Assembly (NCBI GenBank): GCA_944386975.1
Contig: CALXDC010000011.1
Span: 1 to 64,000 of the forward strand
Direction of reading: 5' to 3'
Source: an uncultured Oscillospiraceae bacterium
Lineage (GTDB): Bacteria > Bacillota > Clostridia > Oscillospirales > Oscillospiraceae
Length of the DNA stretch: 64,000 nt
Made by a program: the position numbers and the translations under genes. Shown one piece after another: positions 21,841 through 31,997 of the stretch. The notes beneath the pieces were generated by a model. The model did not search any database. It was not told the DNA's origin and saw only the letters and a program-made list of their open reading frames with translations. Numbering within the stretch: the stretch's first letter is position 1; every line of letters starts with the position of its first letter.

Positions 21841-22757
21841 AGCATCACCGCCTGTTCCTCGCCCTCACCGAAGCGATTCATCACAAACATGCACACCACC
21901 ACAATTACCATCATCACCAGGGAGATGGCGCTGCCCAGCCAGGGGTCATAGGTGGTGCCGGTAAACTGCATCTCGATCAGGTTGCCCAGCAGCATCTTAC
22001 TGCTGCCCCCCAGCAGCCGGGAGATGGCAAAGGTGGACACCGAGGGCACAAACACCATGGTCACCCCGGAGAGAATGCCGGGGAGACTCAGGGGAAAGAT
22101 CACCCGCCGGAAGGTGGTGACGGAGTCGGCGCCCAGATCCCGGGCAGCCTCCAAAAGAGAGTTGTCCATCTTCACCAGCACGGAGTAGATGGGCAGGATC
22201 ATGAAGGGCAGGTAGTTGTACACCATACCCAGCACCACAGCGCCGGAGGTGTTGATCATCTGGAAGTAGGTCATGGCGGTGTCCCGGGTGGTATCGAGGG
22301 ACAGGCCGAAGGCGCCGTTGAGCGCGGCGCAGAGACTGTTGAGCCCGCCGTTGATAAGATTCCCCAGGTCGATAATCCCCACTGCGGCGAACAGACGGTT
22401 CAAGAGGCCCGTGTTCTCCAAAATAGACATCCAGGCATAGGTCCGGAGGAGGAAGTTCATCCACATGGGCAGCATGATGAGCACCATGGCGATGCGCTGA
22501 AACCGGGGGCCCTCCTTGGCCATCCAGTAGGAGATGGGATAGCCGATAATCAGGCACACCAGGGTGGCGATAACGGCCAGCTCGAAGGACCGGCCGAAAA
22601 CCACCAGATAGTCCCCCATGTTTCGGAAGTTGTCCAGGGTGGGGTCCCCGGCGGCGGAGGTAAAGGCGTAAAACACCACCAGCAGGATGGGGGCCACCAC
22701 AAAAAAGGCCATCCATACCACGTAGGGCAGCGCGAAGAGGGAGCGCTTATTCTTCAT
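21837..22757 (-). CDS. potB: Spermidine/putrescine ABC transporter permease PotB
   Basis: A 306-residue inner-membrane permease with about six helices and the EAA loop [25 protein letters not shown], which contacts the ATPase. It starts inside the end of potA and ends inside the start of the fused potCD gene, so all three are translationally coupled. Confidence 0.92.
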   Translation of the reverse strand: MKNKRSLFALPYVVWMAFFVVAPILLVVFYAFTSAAGDPTLDNFRNMGDYLVVFGRSFELAVIATLVCLIIGYPISYWMAKEGPRFQRIAMVLIMLPMWMNFLLRTYAWMSILENTGLLNRLFAAVGIIDLGNLINGGLNSLCAALNGAFGLSLDTTRDTAMTYFQMINTSGAVVLGMVYNYLPFMILPIYSVLVKMDNSLLEAARDLGADSVTTFRRVIFPLSLPGILSGVTMVFVPSVSTFAISRLLGGSSKMLLGNLIEMQFTGTTYDPWLGSAISLVMMVIVVVCMFVMNRFGEGEEQAVML

Positions 22758-23946
22758 CGCCGCGTCCCTCCGTGTCCTCGTCCTCCTCCACGTAGGTGGG
22801 GTCGTTGATCTCGTCGTACTCCTCGGAGTAGGAGGAGTAGTCGCCGAACATGCCGGAGTATTGGCTCTTGTGCATGATGTGGATGTCGTCGGGATTCAGG
22901 ACAATGCCGATCTCCTTGCCCACCTCGTGGTAGTCGGTGGTCTGAATCAGCCACTTGAAGCCCTTGAAGTCCACGATGGTATCATAGTGAACGCCCTTGA
23001 AGGTAACGGCGGTGACGGTACCCCGGAGCTGGCCCTTCTCCACGGGGACGATGTCCACGTCCTCCGGCCGGATCACCACATCCACCGGCTCCATGGGCTG
23101 AAAGCCCTTGTCGAGACACTTGAACTTCCGGTTGAAAAACTCCACCACATAGTCCTCGTGCATCACGCCGTCCAGAATGTTGGACTCGCCGATGAAGTCG
23201 GCCACGAAGGCGTTTTTCGGCTCGTTGTAGATGTCCTCGGGGGTACCGATCTGCTGGATTTTGCCCTGGTCCATCACCACGATGGTGTCGGACATGGCAA
23301 GGGCCTCCTCCTGGTCGTGGGTCACATAGATGAACGTAATACCCATCTGCTGCTGGATACGCTTGAGCTCGCTCTGCATGTCCTTGCGCAGCCGCAGGTC
23401 CAGGGCCGCCAGGGGCTCGTCCAGCAGCAGCACCTTGGGCCGGTTCACCAGAGCCCGGGCGATGGCCACCCGCTGCTGCTGGCCGCCGGAGAGCTCGCTG
23501 ACCCGCCGGTTCTCAAAGCCCTTGAGGCTGACGATCTCCAGCATCTCCAGCACCCGCTGGCGGATCTCCTCCTCCGGCAGCTTTTCCTTTCGCCGCACCT
23601 GCTTCCCCTTCACCTCCTCCATCACGGTCTTTCCGATCCGAAGGCCGAAGGCCACGTTCTCAAAGACGTTGAGATGGGGAAAGAGGGCGTAGCGCTGAAA
23701 GACGGTGTTCACCTGCCGGAGATGGGGCGGCACGTCGTTCATCCGCACCCCGTCGAAGAGCACCTCTCCGGAGGTGGGCGTCAGAAAGCCGCCGATGATA
23801 CGCAGCGTGGTGGTCTTTCCGCAGCCGCTGGGACCCAGCAGCGTGAGGAATTCACTGTCGTTAAAATAAAGGTTGATATGATCCAGGACGGCCTCGCCGT
23901 CAAACGCCATGCAGCAATCCACCAGGCGGATCAGCTCCTTGGCCAT
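22747..23946 (-). CDS. potA: Spermidine/putrescine ABC transporter ATPase PotA
   Basis: ATG 23946 follows GGGGGGAGG. Walker A is [10 protein letters not shown], the signature [15 protein letters not shown] and Walker [12 protein letters not shown], all intact. A charged insert ([19 protein letters not shown]) lies in the helical domain. A C-terminal regulatory TOBE-type region ([12 protein letters not shown]) is followed by an acidic tail. About 399 residues, slightly long for PotA because of the insert and tail. First gene of the operon, behind a near-consensus promoter with a 5' hairpin. Confidence 0.92.
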   Translation of the reverse strand: MAKELIRLVDCCMAFDGEAVLDHINLYFNDSEFLTLLGPSGCGKTTTLRIIGGFLTPTSGEVLFDGVRMNDVPPHLRQVNTVFQRYALFPHLNVFENVAFGLRIGKTVMEEVKGKQVRRKEKLPEEEIRQRVLEMLEIVSLKGFENRRVSELSGGQQQRVAIARALVNRPKVLLLDEPLAALDLRLRKDMQSELKRIQQQMGITFIYVTHDQEEALAMSDTIVVMDQGKIQQIGTPEDIYNEPKNAFVADFIGESNILDGVMHEDYVVEFFNRKFKCLDKGFQPMEPVDVVIRPEDVDIVPVEKGQLRGTVTAVTFKGVHYDTIVDFKGFKWLIQTTDYHEVGKEIGIVLNPDDIHIMHKSQYSGMFGDYSSYSEEYDEINDPTYVEEDEDTEGRGDEE

Positions 23947-24004
23947 GGTTCCTCCCCCCGTTTCCTTCCAAATGATGCCCTTCCGATGCGGATACATGCA
24001 GAAA

Positions 24005-24047
24005 GGCGCCTGCTTCTCCCGGTAGTATCCCCAGAAAAGCAGGCACC
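24005..24047 (-). promoter_or_regulatory. Long hairpin at the 5' end of the potA leader
   Basis: In the transcript, bases 24047-24033 pair with 24018-24005 in a stem of about 14 pairs including G-U pairs (GGUGCCUGCUU / AAGCAGGCGCC). The predicted start point (about 24044) falls at its base, and UUUCUG follows the stem. It could be a 5' stabilising hairpin or an attenuator; nothing shows which. Confidence 0.6.
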
Positions 24048-24050
24048 CTC

Positions 24051-24079
24051 ATGATATCGAAAACACTTCTTGCTGTCAA
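24051..24079 (-). promoter_or_regulatory. Promoter of the pot operon
   Basis: Minus strand TTGACA (24079-24074), a 17-base spacer and TATCAT (24056-24051). Confidence 0.75.
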
Positions 24080-24131
24080 CAAAATTCCAGGAAAAATCCC
24101 AGATTTCCCCACGGGACCCCGGCGCAGGCGG

Positions 24132-25094
24132 TCACTTCCCTGAGGGGAAGTACCTCTCCACAAAGGGCACCGCCACCCGGAACTCCCTCCCCTTGAGGTA
24201 TTCCAGTATCCCGGCGTCGGTGGGAAAGTCAAAGCGAAGGCAATAGCTATAGAGGGCCTGCCGCGTCTCGCCGTACCGGCGGTTCACGTCTCCCCTTCCG
24301 TATTTGCCGTCCCCCAGCAGGGGATGGCCTGCGTCGGCAAAGGAGGCCCGGATCTGGTGGGTCCGGCCGGTGAGCAGCTCCACCTCCACCAGACTCAGCT
24401 CTCCCCTGCTCTCCAGCGTCTCATACAACGTCTCCGCCGTCTTGCCCCCGGGGATCGGCCTGTGGTAGACCTGCACCAGCTTCTTGCCCTCGTCCTTTAA
24501 TAAAAAGCAGGACAGCTTCCCGGCGGGGGGCTTCATCCGCCCCAGAGTGATGCAGAGGTACTTCTTGGTAATCTCCCGGCCGCGGATCTTTTCGTTGAGG
24601 ATCCGCAGGGTCTCGGCGTTTTTGGCGGCCATGACGATGCCGCCGGTGTTGCGGTCGATACGGTTGCAGAGGGCCGGGGTGAAGGCGTTCTCCCACCGGG
24701 GGTTCCACTCCCGCTTCTGATAGAGATAGGCCTGGATGTGGTTGATGAGGGTGTTCACCTTCTCCGTCTCGTCGGCGTGGACCACCAGTCCCGGCCGTTT
24801 GTTGAGGAGCATCAGGTTCTCATCCTCGTAGACGATATCCAGTCTGGGCTCGAAGAGGGTGAGGAAAAGGTTGTCCTCCCGGGGCTTGTCGAAAAACTCG
24901 TCGTTGATATAGAGCTGCAGCACGTCCCCCGGTTGGAGGCGCACGTCCCGCTTGGACCCCTTGCCGTTGACCTTCACCCGTTTGATACGGATATATTTCT
25001 GCAGAAGGGCAGGCGGCAGCAGCGGCATGGTCTTGGACAAAAACCGGTCCAGCCGCTGTCCGGCGTCGTTTTTTCCGATGGTGAATTCCCGCAT
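24132..25094 (-). CDS. RluA-family 23S rRNA pseudouridine synthase
   Basis: A 320-residue protein. ATG 25094 (MREFTIGKNDAGQRLDRFL) is chosen for GGGAGG just upstream. An N-terminal S4 RNA-binding domain (about 10-70) is followed by the synthase domain with the catalytic Asp in NRIDRNTGG and the later LTGRTHQIRASFADAGHPLLGD motif. It converts uridines to pseudouridine in rRNA. Which positions are modified cannot be told from sequence. A second RluA-type enzyme is at 48113-48991. Confidence 0.9.
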   Translation of the reverse strand: MREFTIGKNDAGQRLDRFLSKTMPLLPPALLQKYIRIKRVKVNGKGSKRDVRLQPGDVLQLYINDEFFDKPREDNLFLTLFEPRLDIVYEDENLMLLNKRPGLVVHADETEKVNTLINHIQAYLYQKREWNPRWENAFTPALCNRIDRNTGGIVMAAKNAETLRILNEKIRGREITKKYLCITLGRMKPPAGKLSCFLLKDEGKKLVQVYHRPIPGGKTAETLYETLESRGELSLVEVELLTGRTHQIRASFADAGHPLLGDGKYGRGDVNRRYGETRQALYSYCLRFDFPTDAGILEYLKGREFRVAVPFVERYFPSGK

Positions 25095-25160
25095 AGATAT
25101 CCTCCCGGTGGTGATCTCACCGCCCATTGTAGCCGTTCCCGGCGGATTTGGCAAGTCCTC

Positions 25161-27164
25161 TCAGCTCCCGCCCAGACCCAGGGCCCCGTAGTAGTCCGTT
25201 TTCAGCACCTGCTCGGAAAACCAGAACAGGTCCTCCACCTTCTGGAAACAGTCCAGGGCGTAGCCCTCCGGCACCTCCGCCCCCTGGGCGGGAGTGAAGA
25301 CATCGGTCTTGGCGTCGTAGCGGCCCAGGTCCGTGAGAAAGGAGCGGTTGGAAAAAATCACCAGCCCCGGCTCGTCGGCCAGGATGTCCCGTCCCGCCAG
25401 GAGCCGGGAGTCGTAGGGCAGGCCGAAGAGGTTCAGGAGCGTGGGCAGGATGTCCAGACTGTCACAGGGCTTCTCCACCGTCACCGGCTCCTCCATATCC
25501 CCGGACCAGAGGATGAGGGCGGAGTGGTAGCGCGCAAAGTCCGGGTCCAGATGGGTCCCGGCCAGCTCGTCCAGCACCTGATCGGAAAGGCCGTAGGGAT
25601 AGTGGTCCCCGGAGAGGCAGAGCACCGTGTTCTCCAGCTCCCCCGCTGCCTCCAGTTGCTCCAGCAGATACTGGAGGGCCCGGTCCAACTCCATGTTGCA
25701 GGCCAGATAGGCCCGGAATTCCTCGCTGTGGTCGGGATAGACCGCGTTCACCTCCTCCCGGTGCTTGTAGGCCATGGCGTTGCCGGTAAAGGTGTAGTTA
25801 AGGTGGCCGCTGACGGTCATGTAGTAGAGATGGAAAGGCTTCTCCCCGCCGAGGGCCTGGGGGACGGTTTTTTCCATCATCTCCAGATCCGACTCCGGCC
25901 AGGTGGCCCGAACCTCCAGCCCCTTCCCCACTCCATAGTAGTCATAGCCCATGTTGGGGTGGGTGATGTCCCGGTCATAGTAGTTGTAGGTATGGTTGTG
26001 GTAGGCGGTAGTGGGGTATCCCCGGGCTCGCAGCATGTTGCCCATGCAGAAGGGCATGGCGTTGGCGGCGGAGACCCGGAAGGCCCGGAAGGATTGATTG
26101 GGAATGAGACCGGTACAGGCGGCGTACTCCCCATCGGTAGTGGACTTCCACCACAGGGGGTTGTAGAAATTCTCAAAAACAAAGCCTTCGTGGGTCAGCT
26201 TCCACAGAGTGGGGGTGAGCTTCTCGTCCACGGCGTACCGCCAGAACCCTTCAGCGGTCAGGAAAATGAGGTTTTTCCCTGCAAACCTGCCGGTGTATCG
26301 GTTCTGCATGGTGGGCGTCCGGCTGTCCACGTAGGCGTGGAGGGCACGAAGACCGGCGTCCTCCTCTCCGGCGGCCAGAGCGGCAAAGTCCAGCGCCAGA
26401 ACATTGGGACCGTAGACCGGCTCCTCCTGCTCCGGTCCCCGAGGAGGCTCCCCAGGTGGGGGCTCCTCGGGTTGTATCGGCCCCTCCGATTCCGAAGGCG
26501 GCTCACTTTGCAGCAGATGGGCGGCGTCCAGCCGCAGGGTGGTGAGCACGCCGAAGCGGGACACCGCAAGCTCCGGAATAAAGTCCTCCCGGTAGAGGAC
26601 CCGTGGGGAGAGGATGCCCTGACCGGCGCTGAGGATGACCAGAGCTGCCAGCAACTGCACAGCTCCGGCGGAGAGCGCCAGAGCCGCCAGCCTGCCGCGG
26701 CTGCGTGGCACGGGCGGACACCGCCGGCCCAGCGTACAGAGGAGAACCAGGGGCAGAAGCAGCGGCAGGAGGGCCGGCAAAGCCCGCCAAATTCCCGTCA
26801 GCGTCTCTCTCCAGTATTGGGCAGCCTGGCCCGCCATGGTCAGAGTATCCAGCGTTAAAAAGGTGTGGAACACCGTGAAATAAACCGTCTGAACCAGGTA
26901 CCAAAAGGTAGCCAGAGCCAGCAAGGTCACTGCGGCCCGCCGGCTCCCGTTGCCGGAAAACAGCGTACAGAAGAAGGCGCAGCCAAAGCCGATGGGCACC
27001 GTCAGCAGCAGCGTGTACCAAATACCCGCATCCAGATGCAGCCCGAAGCACCAGAGCTTCACCACGCACTCCAGATAAAACAGAGCCAACGGAAACAGCA
27101 GCAGCACATCCAGCCCAGGTTGGGGCTGCCGCCGCCTTCCGGAAAGGGAGATCAGGGAAATCAT
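25161..27164 (-). CDS. LTA-synthase-like membrane sulfatase (phosphoglycerol transferase type)
   Basis: A 667-residue protein with about five membrane helices in residues 20-190, a Pro/Glu-rich linker (about 225-255), then an extracellular sulfatase-fold domain. The nucleophile Thr region is KSTTDGEYAACTGL. Metal-site motifs include NLIFLTAEGFW, YYMTVSGHLNYT and CLSGDHYPYG. This is the layout of LtaS and related phosphoglycerol transferases that build wall polymers. Length and topology are typical; the exact glycolipid or polymer product is unknown. Confidence 0.82.
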   Translation of the reverse strand: MISLISLSGRRRQPQPGLDVLLLFPLALFYLECVVKLWCFGLHLDAGIWYTLLLTVPIGFGCAFFCTLFSGNGSRRAAVTLLALATFWYLVQTVYFTVFHTFLTLDTLTMAGQAAQYWRETLTGIWRALPALLPLLLPLVLLCTLGRRCPPVPRSRGRLAALALSAGAVQLLAALVILSAGQGILSPRVLYREDFIPELAVSRFGVLTTLRLDAAHLLQSEPPSESEGPIQPEEPPPGEPPRGPEQEEPVYGPNVLALDFAALAAGEEDAGLRALHAYVDSRTPTMQNRYTGRFAGKNLIFLTAEGFWRYAVDEKLTPTLWKLTHEGFVFENFYNPLWWKSTTDGEYAACTGLIPNQSFRAFRVSAANAMPFCMGNMLRARGYPTTAYHNHTYNYYDRDITHPNMGYDYYGVGKGLEVRATWPESDLEMMEKTVPQALGGEKPFHLYYMTVSGHLNYTFTGNAMAYKHREEVNAVYPDHSEEFRAYLACNMELDRALQYLLEQLEAAGELENTVLCLSGDHYPYGLSDQVLDELAGTHLDPDFARYHSALILWSGDMEEPVTVEKPCDSLDILPTLLNLFGLPYDSRLLAGRDILADEPGLVIFSNRSFLTDLGRYDAKTDVFTPAQGAEVPEGYALDCFQKVEDLFWFSEQVLKTDYYGALGLGGS

Positions 27165-27313
27165 AGGTCAGTTCCTCCAAGCGACGGCGGGGCGGATTTC
27201 GTCGAACTTTGCGGTCTTTGAGACAGTGTACCACAGGAACGTGGGAAAAGGAACCGGGCCGGTGAAATGGGTGAGGAAAATTTGAATTTTTTTCGGGAAA
27301 TTTGAAAAAGTAT

Positions 27314-27342
27314 TTGACAACCGGGGGAGGATCCTCTATAAT
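27314..27342 (+). promoter_or_regulatory. Consensus promoter of yceD-rpmF
   Basis: TTGACA, a 17-base spacer, TATAAT: a perfect consensus match in an AT-rich gap. Confidence 0.88.
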
Positions 27343-27369
27343 ACTACTCGTGTCTTTATGAGGTGTGCT

Positions 27370-27882
27370 ATGCTGTTGAATGTCAAAAAGATCATCAACG
27401 CCCCCGGAGAAAGGCTGGACTTCTCCTTTGAGATGGACCTGTCTGATGTGGAATTCGGCGGTTTGTATCCGATACGGAAACCGGTTGTGGTTACCGGCAA
27501 CGTGAAGAACATTGCGGGGATGCTCCTTTTGGAGTTTCAGGCCAGCACAGTTCTCAGCTCTGTGTGTGACCGCTGTATGAAAGCGTTCGACAACCCCAAG
27601 ACTGTCACCTACCAGTGCATGCTGGCCGATGAGGTCCAGGACGAGGAGAACGACGACATCGTTTTGCTGGAGAAGGACCAGGTGGACCTGGGGGATCTGG
27701 CCAAAACGGTCTTCATCCTGGAGATGGACACCAAAACCCTCTGTTCGGAGGACTGCAAGGGGCTATGCCCCAAGTGCGGCGCTGATCTCAACCAAGGGAG
27801 CTGCGGTTGCAAACCGGATACCGACCCCCGATTGGCGGCGCTTGCGGTACTTTTGAACAGGGAAAATGAAAGCGAACAATAA
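27370..27882 (+). CDS. yceD: YceD/DUF177 protein (rRNA accumulation factor family)
   Basis: A 170-residue protein. ATG 27370 (MLLNVKKI) is chosen over 27358 because GAGGTG sits just before it. It ends with a four-cysteine site (CSEDCKGLCPKCGADLNQGSCGC) characteristic of DUF177 proteins, which act in 23S rRNA accumulation in other organisms. An earlier CDRCMKAF adds to the metal-site pattern. The pairing with rpmF, 30 bp downstream, is a classic bacterial arrangement and supports the call. Confidence 0.88.
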   Translation: MLLNVKKIINAPGERLDFSFEMDLSDVEFGGLYPIRKPVVVTGNVKNIAGMLLLEFQASTVLSSVCDRCMKAFDNPKTVTYQCMLADEVQDEENDDIVLLEKDQVDLGDLAKTVFILEMDTKTLCSEDCKGLCPKCGADLNQGSCGCKPDTDPRLAALAVLLNRENESEQ

Positions 27883-27912
27883 AAATTCAGATATACAGGA
27901 GGAGGTGTCATC

Positions 27913-28107
27913 ATGGCAGTCCCTAAGGGTAAGGTTTCTAAGGCGAGACGTGACAAGCGGCGCAGCTCCGTTTGGAAGCTGGAGGTTCCCGGCATGGTCA
28001 AGTGCCCCAAGTGCGGTGCGATGCGCCTGCCCCACAGAATGTGCCAGGAGTGCGGTACGTACAATGGCCGTCAGGTCAAGGTCGTCAAGTCCGCCGTGGC
28101 GGAGTAA
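27913..28107 (+). CDS. rpmF: Ribosomal protein bL32
   Basis: 64 residues: MAVPKGKVSKARRDKRRSSV at the N-terminus and a zinc-ribbon CPKCGAMRLPHRMCQECG. This is the C+ (zinc-binding) form. An AGGAGG site precedes the ATG. Confidence 0.98.
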   Translation: MAVPKGKVSKARRDKRRSSVWKLEVPGMVKCPKCGAMRLPHRMCQECGTYNGRQVKVVKSAVAE

Positions 28108-28128
28108 ATTCTGTATGACGATCAAAAA

Positions 28129-28158
28129 GGACGCGGGTCTTTTTCCCGCGTCCTTTTT
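28129..28158 (+). terminator. Rho-independent terminator after rpmF
   Basis: GGACGCGGG, a T-rich loop, CCCGCGTCC, then TTTTT. Confidence 0.88.
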
Positions 28159-28182
28159 GTCCGTAATAGGCGGACGTTCCTC

Positions 28183-28211
28183 TTGCGGACAGGCAAAAAA
28201 TCAGGTATAAT
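28183..28211 (+). promoter_or_regulatory. Promoter of the EEP-family gene
   Basis: TTGCGG, a 17-base spacer, TATAAT, about 60 bases before the GTG start. Confidence 0.65.
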
Positions 28212-28272
28212 AGCGAAAACCGGCGCGTATGTCAGGCCGGTTCCGACAAAATGTGGTGAGGGAGGAAGGTCT

Positions 28273-29361
28273 GTGAAGCGGAGCTGGATGCGTCAGGCGG
28301 CGACCGTGCTGCTATGCCTGCTGGCGGGAGCCCTCCTCTTGACAATAGCCTACGCCGTCTATGTCTTCGTCTCCTTCTATCGCCTGGAGGACGAGCTGCC
28401 CCTGGAGATTCAGGGCACGGCAGACTTGGGGCAGGCGGAGACGGACCAGCCCTACCGGGCCCTCTCCTACAACATCGGATTCGGCGCCTACGGGCCGGAC
28501 TTCACCTTCTTCATGGACGGCGGAACCGAGAGCCGGGCCCGGTCGCCCCAGGAGGTGACGGAACACGTGACCGGCGCCTTCACCGCCGCCGGAGAGGCGG
28601 AGGCGGACCTATTGTTTTTCCAGGAGGTGGATGTGGACGGAACCCGCAGCTACCACATCGACCAGTATCAGATGCTTCTGGATCAGCTGGGCACGGGAAA
28701 GGCGGCGGTCTTCGCCCAGAACTACGACAGCCCCTATCTCCTCTGGCCCCCCACGTCTCCCCACGGCGCCAACCGGGCGGGCCTCGCCACCCTCAGCGCC
28801 TTTCAGGTGGACGGCGCCCTGCGGCGCAGCCTCCCCATTGAGGGTGGGTTGATGAAGCTGGTGGATCTGGACCGGTGCTATGCCAAGGAGCGGATCCCGG
28901 TGGAGGACGGCGGCGAACTGGTGGTCTACAACCTCCACCTCTCGGCCTACACCTCCGACGGCTCTATCGCTGAGGAGCAGCTGGAGCTGCTGTTTTCCGA
29001 TATGCTGCGGGAATATCGGGCGGGCAACTATGTGATCGGCGGCGGCGATTTCAACAAGGATCTTTTAGGCAACTCCCCTGAGATTTTCGGCGTATCCGGC
29101 AAGGCGTATACCTGGGCCCAGGCCATCCCGGCCGAGGTAATCCCGGAGGGACTGGCGGTGATGGCGCCCTTGGATGAGGCGGACCCGGTCCCCTCCTGCC
29201 GCAACGCCGACCGCCCCTACGGTCCGGACGACTTTGTGGTGACGGTGGACGGGTTCATCGTCTCGGACAATGTGGAGGTGGAGGCCTGCGCGGTGATCGA
29301 CACCGGCTTCCAGTGGAGCGACCACAACCCGGTATACCTGGACTTTATTCTCCAACCGTAA
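28273..29361 (+). CDS. Membrane-anchored endonuclease/exonuclease/phosphatase-family protein
   Basis: A 362-residue protein starting at GTG 28273 after a GGGAGGAAGG site. One N-terminal membrane helix (about 9-33) is followed by an extracytoplasmic EEP fold: ALSYNIGFG, LLFFQEVD, VVYNLHLSAY, VIGGGDFNKD and SDHNPVYLDF carry the metal and catalytic residues. Family members cleave phosphodiesters in nucleic acids or lipids. Here the anchored, outward orientation argues against DNA repair and for a phospholipid or extracellular nucleic-acid substrate (inference). Confidence 0.83.
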   Translation: MKRSWMRQAATVLLCLLAGALLLTIAYAVYVFVSFYRLEDELPLEIQGTADLGQAETDQPYRALSYNIGFGAYGPDFTFFMDGGTESRARSPQEVTEHVTGAFTAAGEAEADLLFFQEVDVDGTRSYHIDQYQMLLDQLGTGKAAVFAQNYDSPYLLWPPTSPHGANRAGLATLSAFQVDGALRRSLPIEGGLMKLVDLDRCYAKERIPVEDGGELVVYNLHLSAYTSDGSIAEEQLELLFSDMLREYRAGNYVIGGGDFNKDLLGNSPEIFGVSGKAYTWAQAIPAEVIPEGLAVMAPLDEADPVPSCRNADRPYGPDDFVVTVDGFIVSDNVEVEACAVIDTGFQWSDHNPVYLDFILQP

Positions 29362-29371
29362 CGTGAAATGC

Positions 29372-29414
29372 AAAAACGTCCCCCGCAGACTCCATCTGCG
29401 GGGGACGTTTTTTC
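29372..29414. terminator. Rho-independent terminator, possibly bidirectional
   Basis: A 15-bp stem AACGTCCCCCGCAGA / TCTGCGGGGGACGTT, then TTTT. The opposite strand also has a T run, serving the convergent leftward operon. Confidence 0.88.
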
Positions 29415-29416
29415 GG

Positions 29417-29626
29417 TTACAGGGAGAAATCCTCCTTGGTCAGCTTGTCCGTGTTCAGCTTCACCGGCCGGGGCGGCACCCGCTTGAGGGGGTCGTATCG
29501 GAAGGCCCGGCAGCTGCCGTCCGCCGCCACCACGCCTTTGCGGCTGCAGATCACCTCGCTGTCGCTGAGGGGATTGCCCCGCTTGCAGTAGGAACAGCTG
29601 GGCTCGATGTCCTTGCGAAACAACAT
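29417..29626 (-). CDS. Conserved small cysteine protein, unknown function
   Basis: 69 residues from ATG 29626 behind AAGGAG. Cysteines in SCSYCKRG, VICSRKG and SCRAF suggest a small metal site. The end KRVPPRPVKLNTDKLTKEDFSL is conserved in clostridial relatives as far as I recall. It is the last gene of the leftward run after the ClpE-like gene. Confidence 0.7.
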   Translation of the reverse strand: MLFRKDIEPSCSYCKRGNPLSDSEVICSRKGVVAADGSCRAFRYDPLKRVPPRPVKLNTDKLTKEDFSL

Positions 29627-29654
29627 AAGTGTTCTCCTTCCTCTCCACACCGCG

Positions 29655-31967
29655 TTACAGGGTATGGAGCACCACCTGCTCCCCCTCCGCCGTGGCGCGG
29701 ATCTGGGTGATGGGGCTGTCGTAGCTGTTGATGATCCGAACGGCGATCTGGTCCTCCAGCTCCTTCTGGATGGTCCGCCGTAGGTTCCGGGCGCCGTAGG
29801 CCACGGAGTAGGACTTTTTCACCAGATAGGCCACCAGCGCGTCGTCATAGTCAAAGGTGAGGCCCTTCTCCTTCAGGGCGTCTCGCAGCTCGTCCAGCAT
29901 GATCCGGGCGATGCCGTGGAAGTTCTCCTCGGTAAGCTTGTTGAAATAGACAATCTCGTCCACCCGGTTGATGAACTCCGGCCGCAGGAAGGACTGCAGC
30001 GCCTTCAGGGCCCGCTCCTTCCCCTGCTCGTTCACCGTCCGGTTAAAGCCCACGCTTCCCTCCTTCCGGTCGCTGCCGGCGTTGGAGGTCATGACGATCA
30101 CCGTATTCTCAAAATTCACCTTCCGCCCATGGGCGTCGGTGATCTGGCCGTCGTCCAGAATCTGGAGCAGCACGTTGAGCACGTCGGGATGGGCCTTCTC
30201 GATCTCGTCGAAGAGGACCACGCTGTAGGGCTTGCGGCGAATCTTCTCGGTGAGCTGGCCCGCCTCGTCATAGCCCACGTAGCCCGGAGGAGAGCCGATG
30301 ATCCGGGACACGGAGTGCTTCTCCATAAACTCGGACATGTCAAGGCGGATGAGGCTCTCCGGGGCGTTGAAGAGGTCGTCGGCCAGCTGCTTGACCAGCT
30401 CCGTCTTTCCAACGCCCGTGCTACCCACGAAGATGAAGCTGACAGGCTTGCGCTTGGGACTGATGCCCACCCGGTTGCGCCGGATGGCGGCGGCCACGGC
30501 GTCGATGGCCTCGTCCTGGCCGATGAGCTTGCGTTTGAGCCGCTGGTCCAGCTCACTGAGGCGCTTGAACTCCTCCTCCCGGATCTTGCTGGCGGGAATC
30601 TTGGTCCAAAGCTCGATGACCCGGGCCAGATTGTCCATGGTCAGCTGGGGCTCCCCGTGGGCCTTGATGGCGTCCAGCTCCCCCTGAAGCTGCAGCCCCT
30701 TCACCTTGATCTCCGCCAGACGCTCGAAGTTGGGCTCCCCCTCGGTCTGGTTTTCGATCATGTCCTTCTCTTTGTAGTAGTCCTGAAGCTCCCGCTCGAT
30801 CTCCATCCGCCGGGAGATCGACCGGTCCTTCAGATTGAGGTCGGAGCAGGCCTCGTCGATGAGGTCGATGGCCTTGTCCGGCAGAAAGCGGTCGGTAATG
30901 TACCGCTCGCTGAGCAGCACCGCCTGCCGGAGAATGCCGTCGGGAATCTTCACCCCGTGGTGCTCCTCGTAATAGTGGGCGATGCCCTTGAGGATCTTCA
31001 GGGTGTCCTCCATGTTGGGCTCGTTCACCACCACCGGCTGGAAGCGGCGCTCCAGGGCGGTATCCTTCTCGATATGCTTGCGGTACTCAGCGAAAGTGGT
31101 GGCGCCGATGACCTGGATCTCTCCCCGGCTGAGGGCGGGCTTGAGGATGTTGGCAGCGTTCATGCTGCCCTCGGCGTCTCCGGCGCCCACGATGTTGTGG
31201 ACCTCGTCGATGACCAAAATCACATTGCCGCACTTGCGGATCTCCTCAATGAGGCCCTTCATCCGGCTCTCAAACTGGCCCCTGAACTGGGTGCCGGCCA
31301 CCAGAGCGGTGAGATCCAGGAGGAACACCTCCTTGTCCCGCAGCTTGAAGGGCACGTCCTTGGTGCAGATCCGCTGGGCCAGGCCCTCGGCAATGGCGGT
31401 CTTGCCCACGCCGGGCTCGCCGATAAGGCAGGGGTTATTCTTCTGGCGGCGGTTGAGGATCTGGACCACCCGCTCGATCTCCTCCTCCCGGCCGACGACC
31501 TGGTCCAGCTTGCCCTGGCGGGCCCGGTCGGTGAGGTTGATGCAGTAGTTGTCCAGGAACTTCCGCTTGGGCTTCTCGTTTTTCCGCTCCTTCTCCCGGG
31601 ACCGGCTCTGCTGGTCGCCGGAGGCGGGAGCGGGGGGATTTCCGCTGTTGTCAAAGAGGCGGTTGAGGAAGGGGAAGGTGGCGGTCTTGCCCTCCTCGTC
31701 ATCCTCATCGTCGTCGCCGTCGGCAGAGGGAATCAGCCCCTCCATATTCTCCGCGCCGCCAAAGGCCTGCATCATCTCGTTGCTGATGGTGTCCAAGTCC
31801 TCATCGGTAATGCCCATTCGGTTCATCATCTCGTTGACCTGGGGCAGACCGATCTCCTTGGCACACTTGAGGCACAGCCCCTCATTGACGGTCTTGCCGT
31901 TCTCCAGCTTGGAGATAAACACCACCGCCACGTTTTTCTTACATCTGGTACATAAAGTCGGTTGCAT
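29655..31967 (-). CDS. clpE: ClpE-like AAA+ unfoldase (Hsp100)
   Basis: A 770-residue protein. Instead of the usual Clp N-domain it opens with a zinc finger (CTRC at 6-9, CLKC at 32-35), as ClpE does, then an acidic linker. Two AAA+ modules follow with Walker A GEPGVGKT and GSTGVGKT, Walker [11 protein letters not shown] and [11 protein letters not shown], and [21 protein letters not shown]-like helical segment lies between them. It would unfold proteins for ClpP, which is not in the window. No CtsR box was identified upstream. Confidence 0.88.
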   Translation of the reverse strand: MQPTLCTRCKKNVAVVFISKLENGKTVNEGLCLKCAKEIGLPQVNEMMNRMGITDEDLDTISNEMMQAFGGAENMEGLIPSADGDDDEDDEEGKTATFPFLNRLFDNSGNPPAPASGDQQSRSREKERKNEKPKRKFLDNYCINLTDRARQGKLDQVVGREEEIERVVQILNRRQKNNPCLIGEPGVGKTAIAEGLAQRICTKDVPFKLRDKEVFLLDLTALVAGTQFRGQFESRMKGLIEEIRKCGNVILVIDEVHNIVGAGDAEGSMNAANILKPALSRGEIQVIGATTFAEYRKHIEKDTALERRFQPVVVNEPNMEDTLKILKGIAHYYEEHHGVKIPDGILRQAVLLSERYITDRFLPDKAIDLIDEACSDLNLKDRSISRRMEIERELQDYYKEKDMIENQTEGEPNFERLAEIKVKGLQLQGELDAIKAHGEPQLTMDNLARVIELWTKIPASKIREEEFKRLSELDQRLKRKLIGQDEAIDAVAAAIRRNRVGISPKRKPVSFIFVGSTGVGKTELVKQLADDLFNAPESLIRLDMSEFMEKHSVSRIIGSPPGYVGYDEAGQLTEKIRRKPYSVVLFDEIEKAHPDVLNVLLQILDDGQITDAHGRKVNFENTVIVMTSNAGSDRKEGSVGFNRTVNEQGKERALKALQSFLRPEFINRVDEIVYFNKLTEENFHGIARIMLDELRDALKEKGLTFDYDDALVAYLVKKSYSVAYGARNLRRTIQKELEDQIAVRIINSYDSPITQIRATAEGEQVVLHTL

Positions 31968-31997
31968 ACTTTCTTAAACCTCCGGGAATCACCGGTC

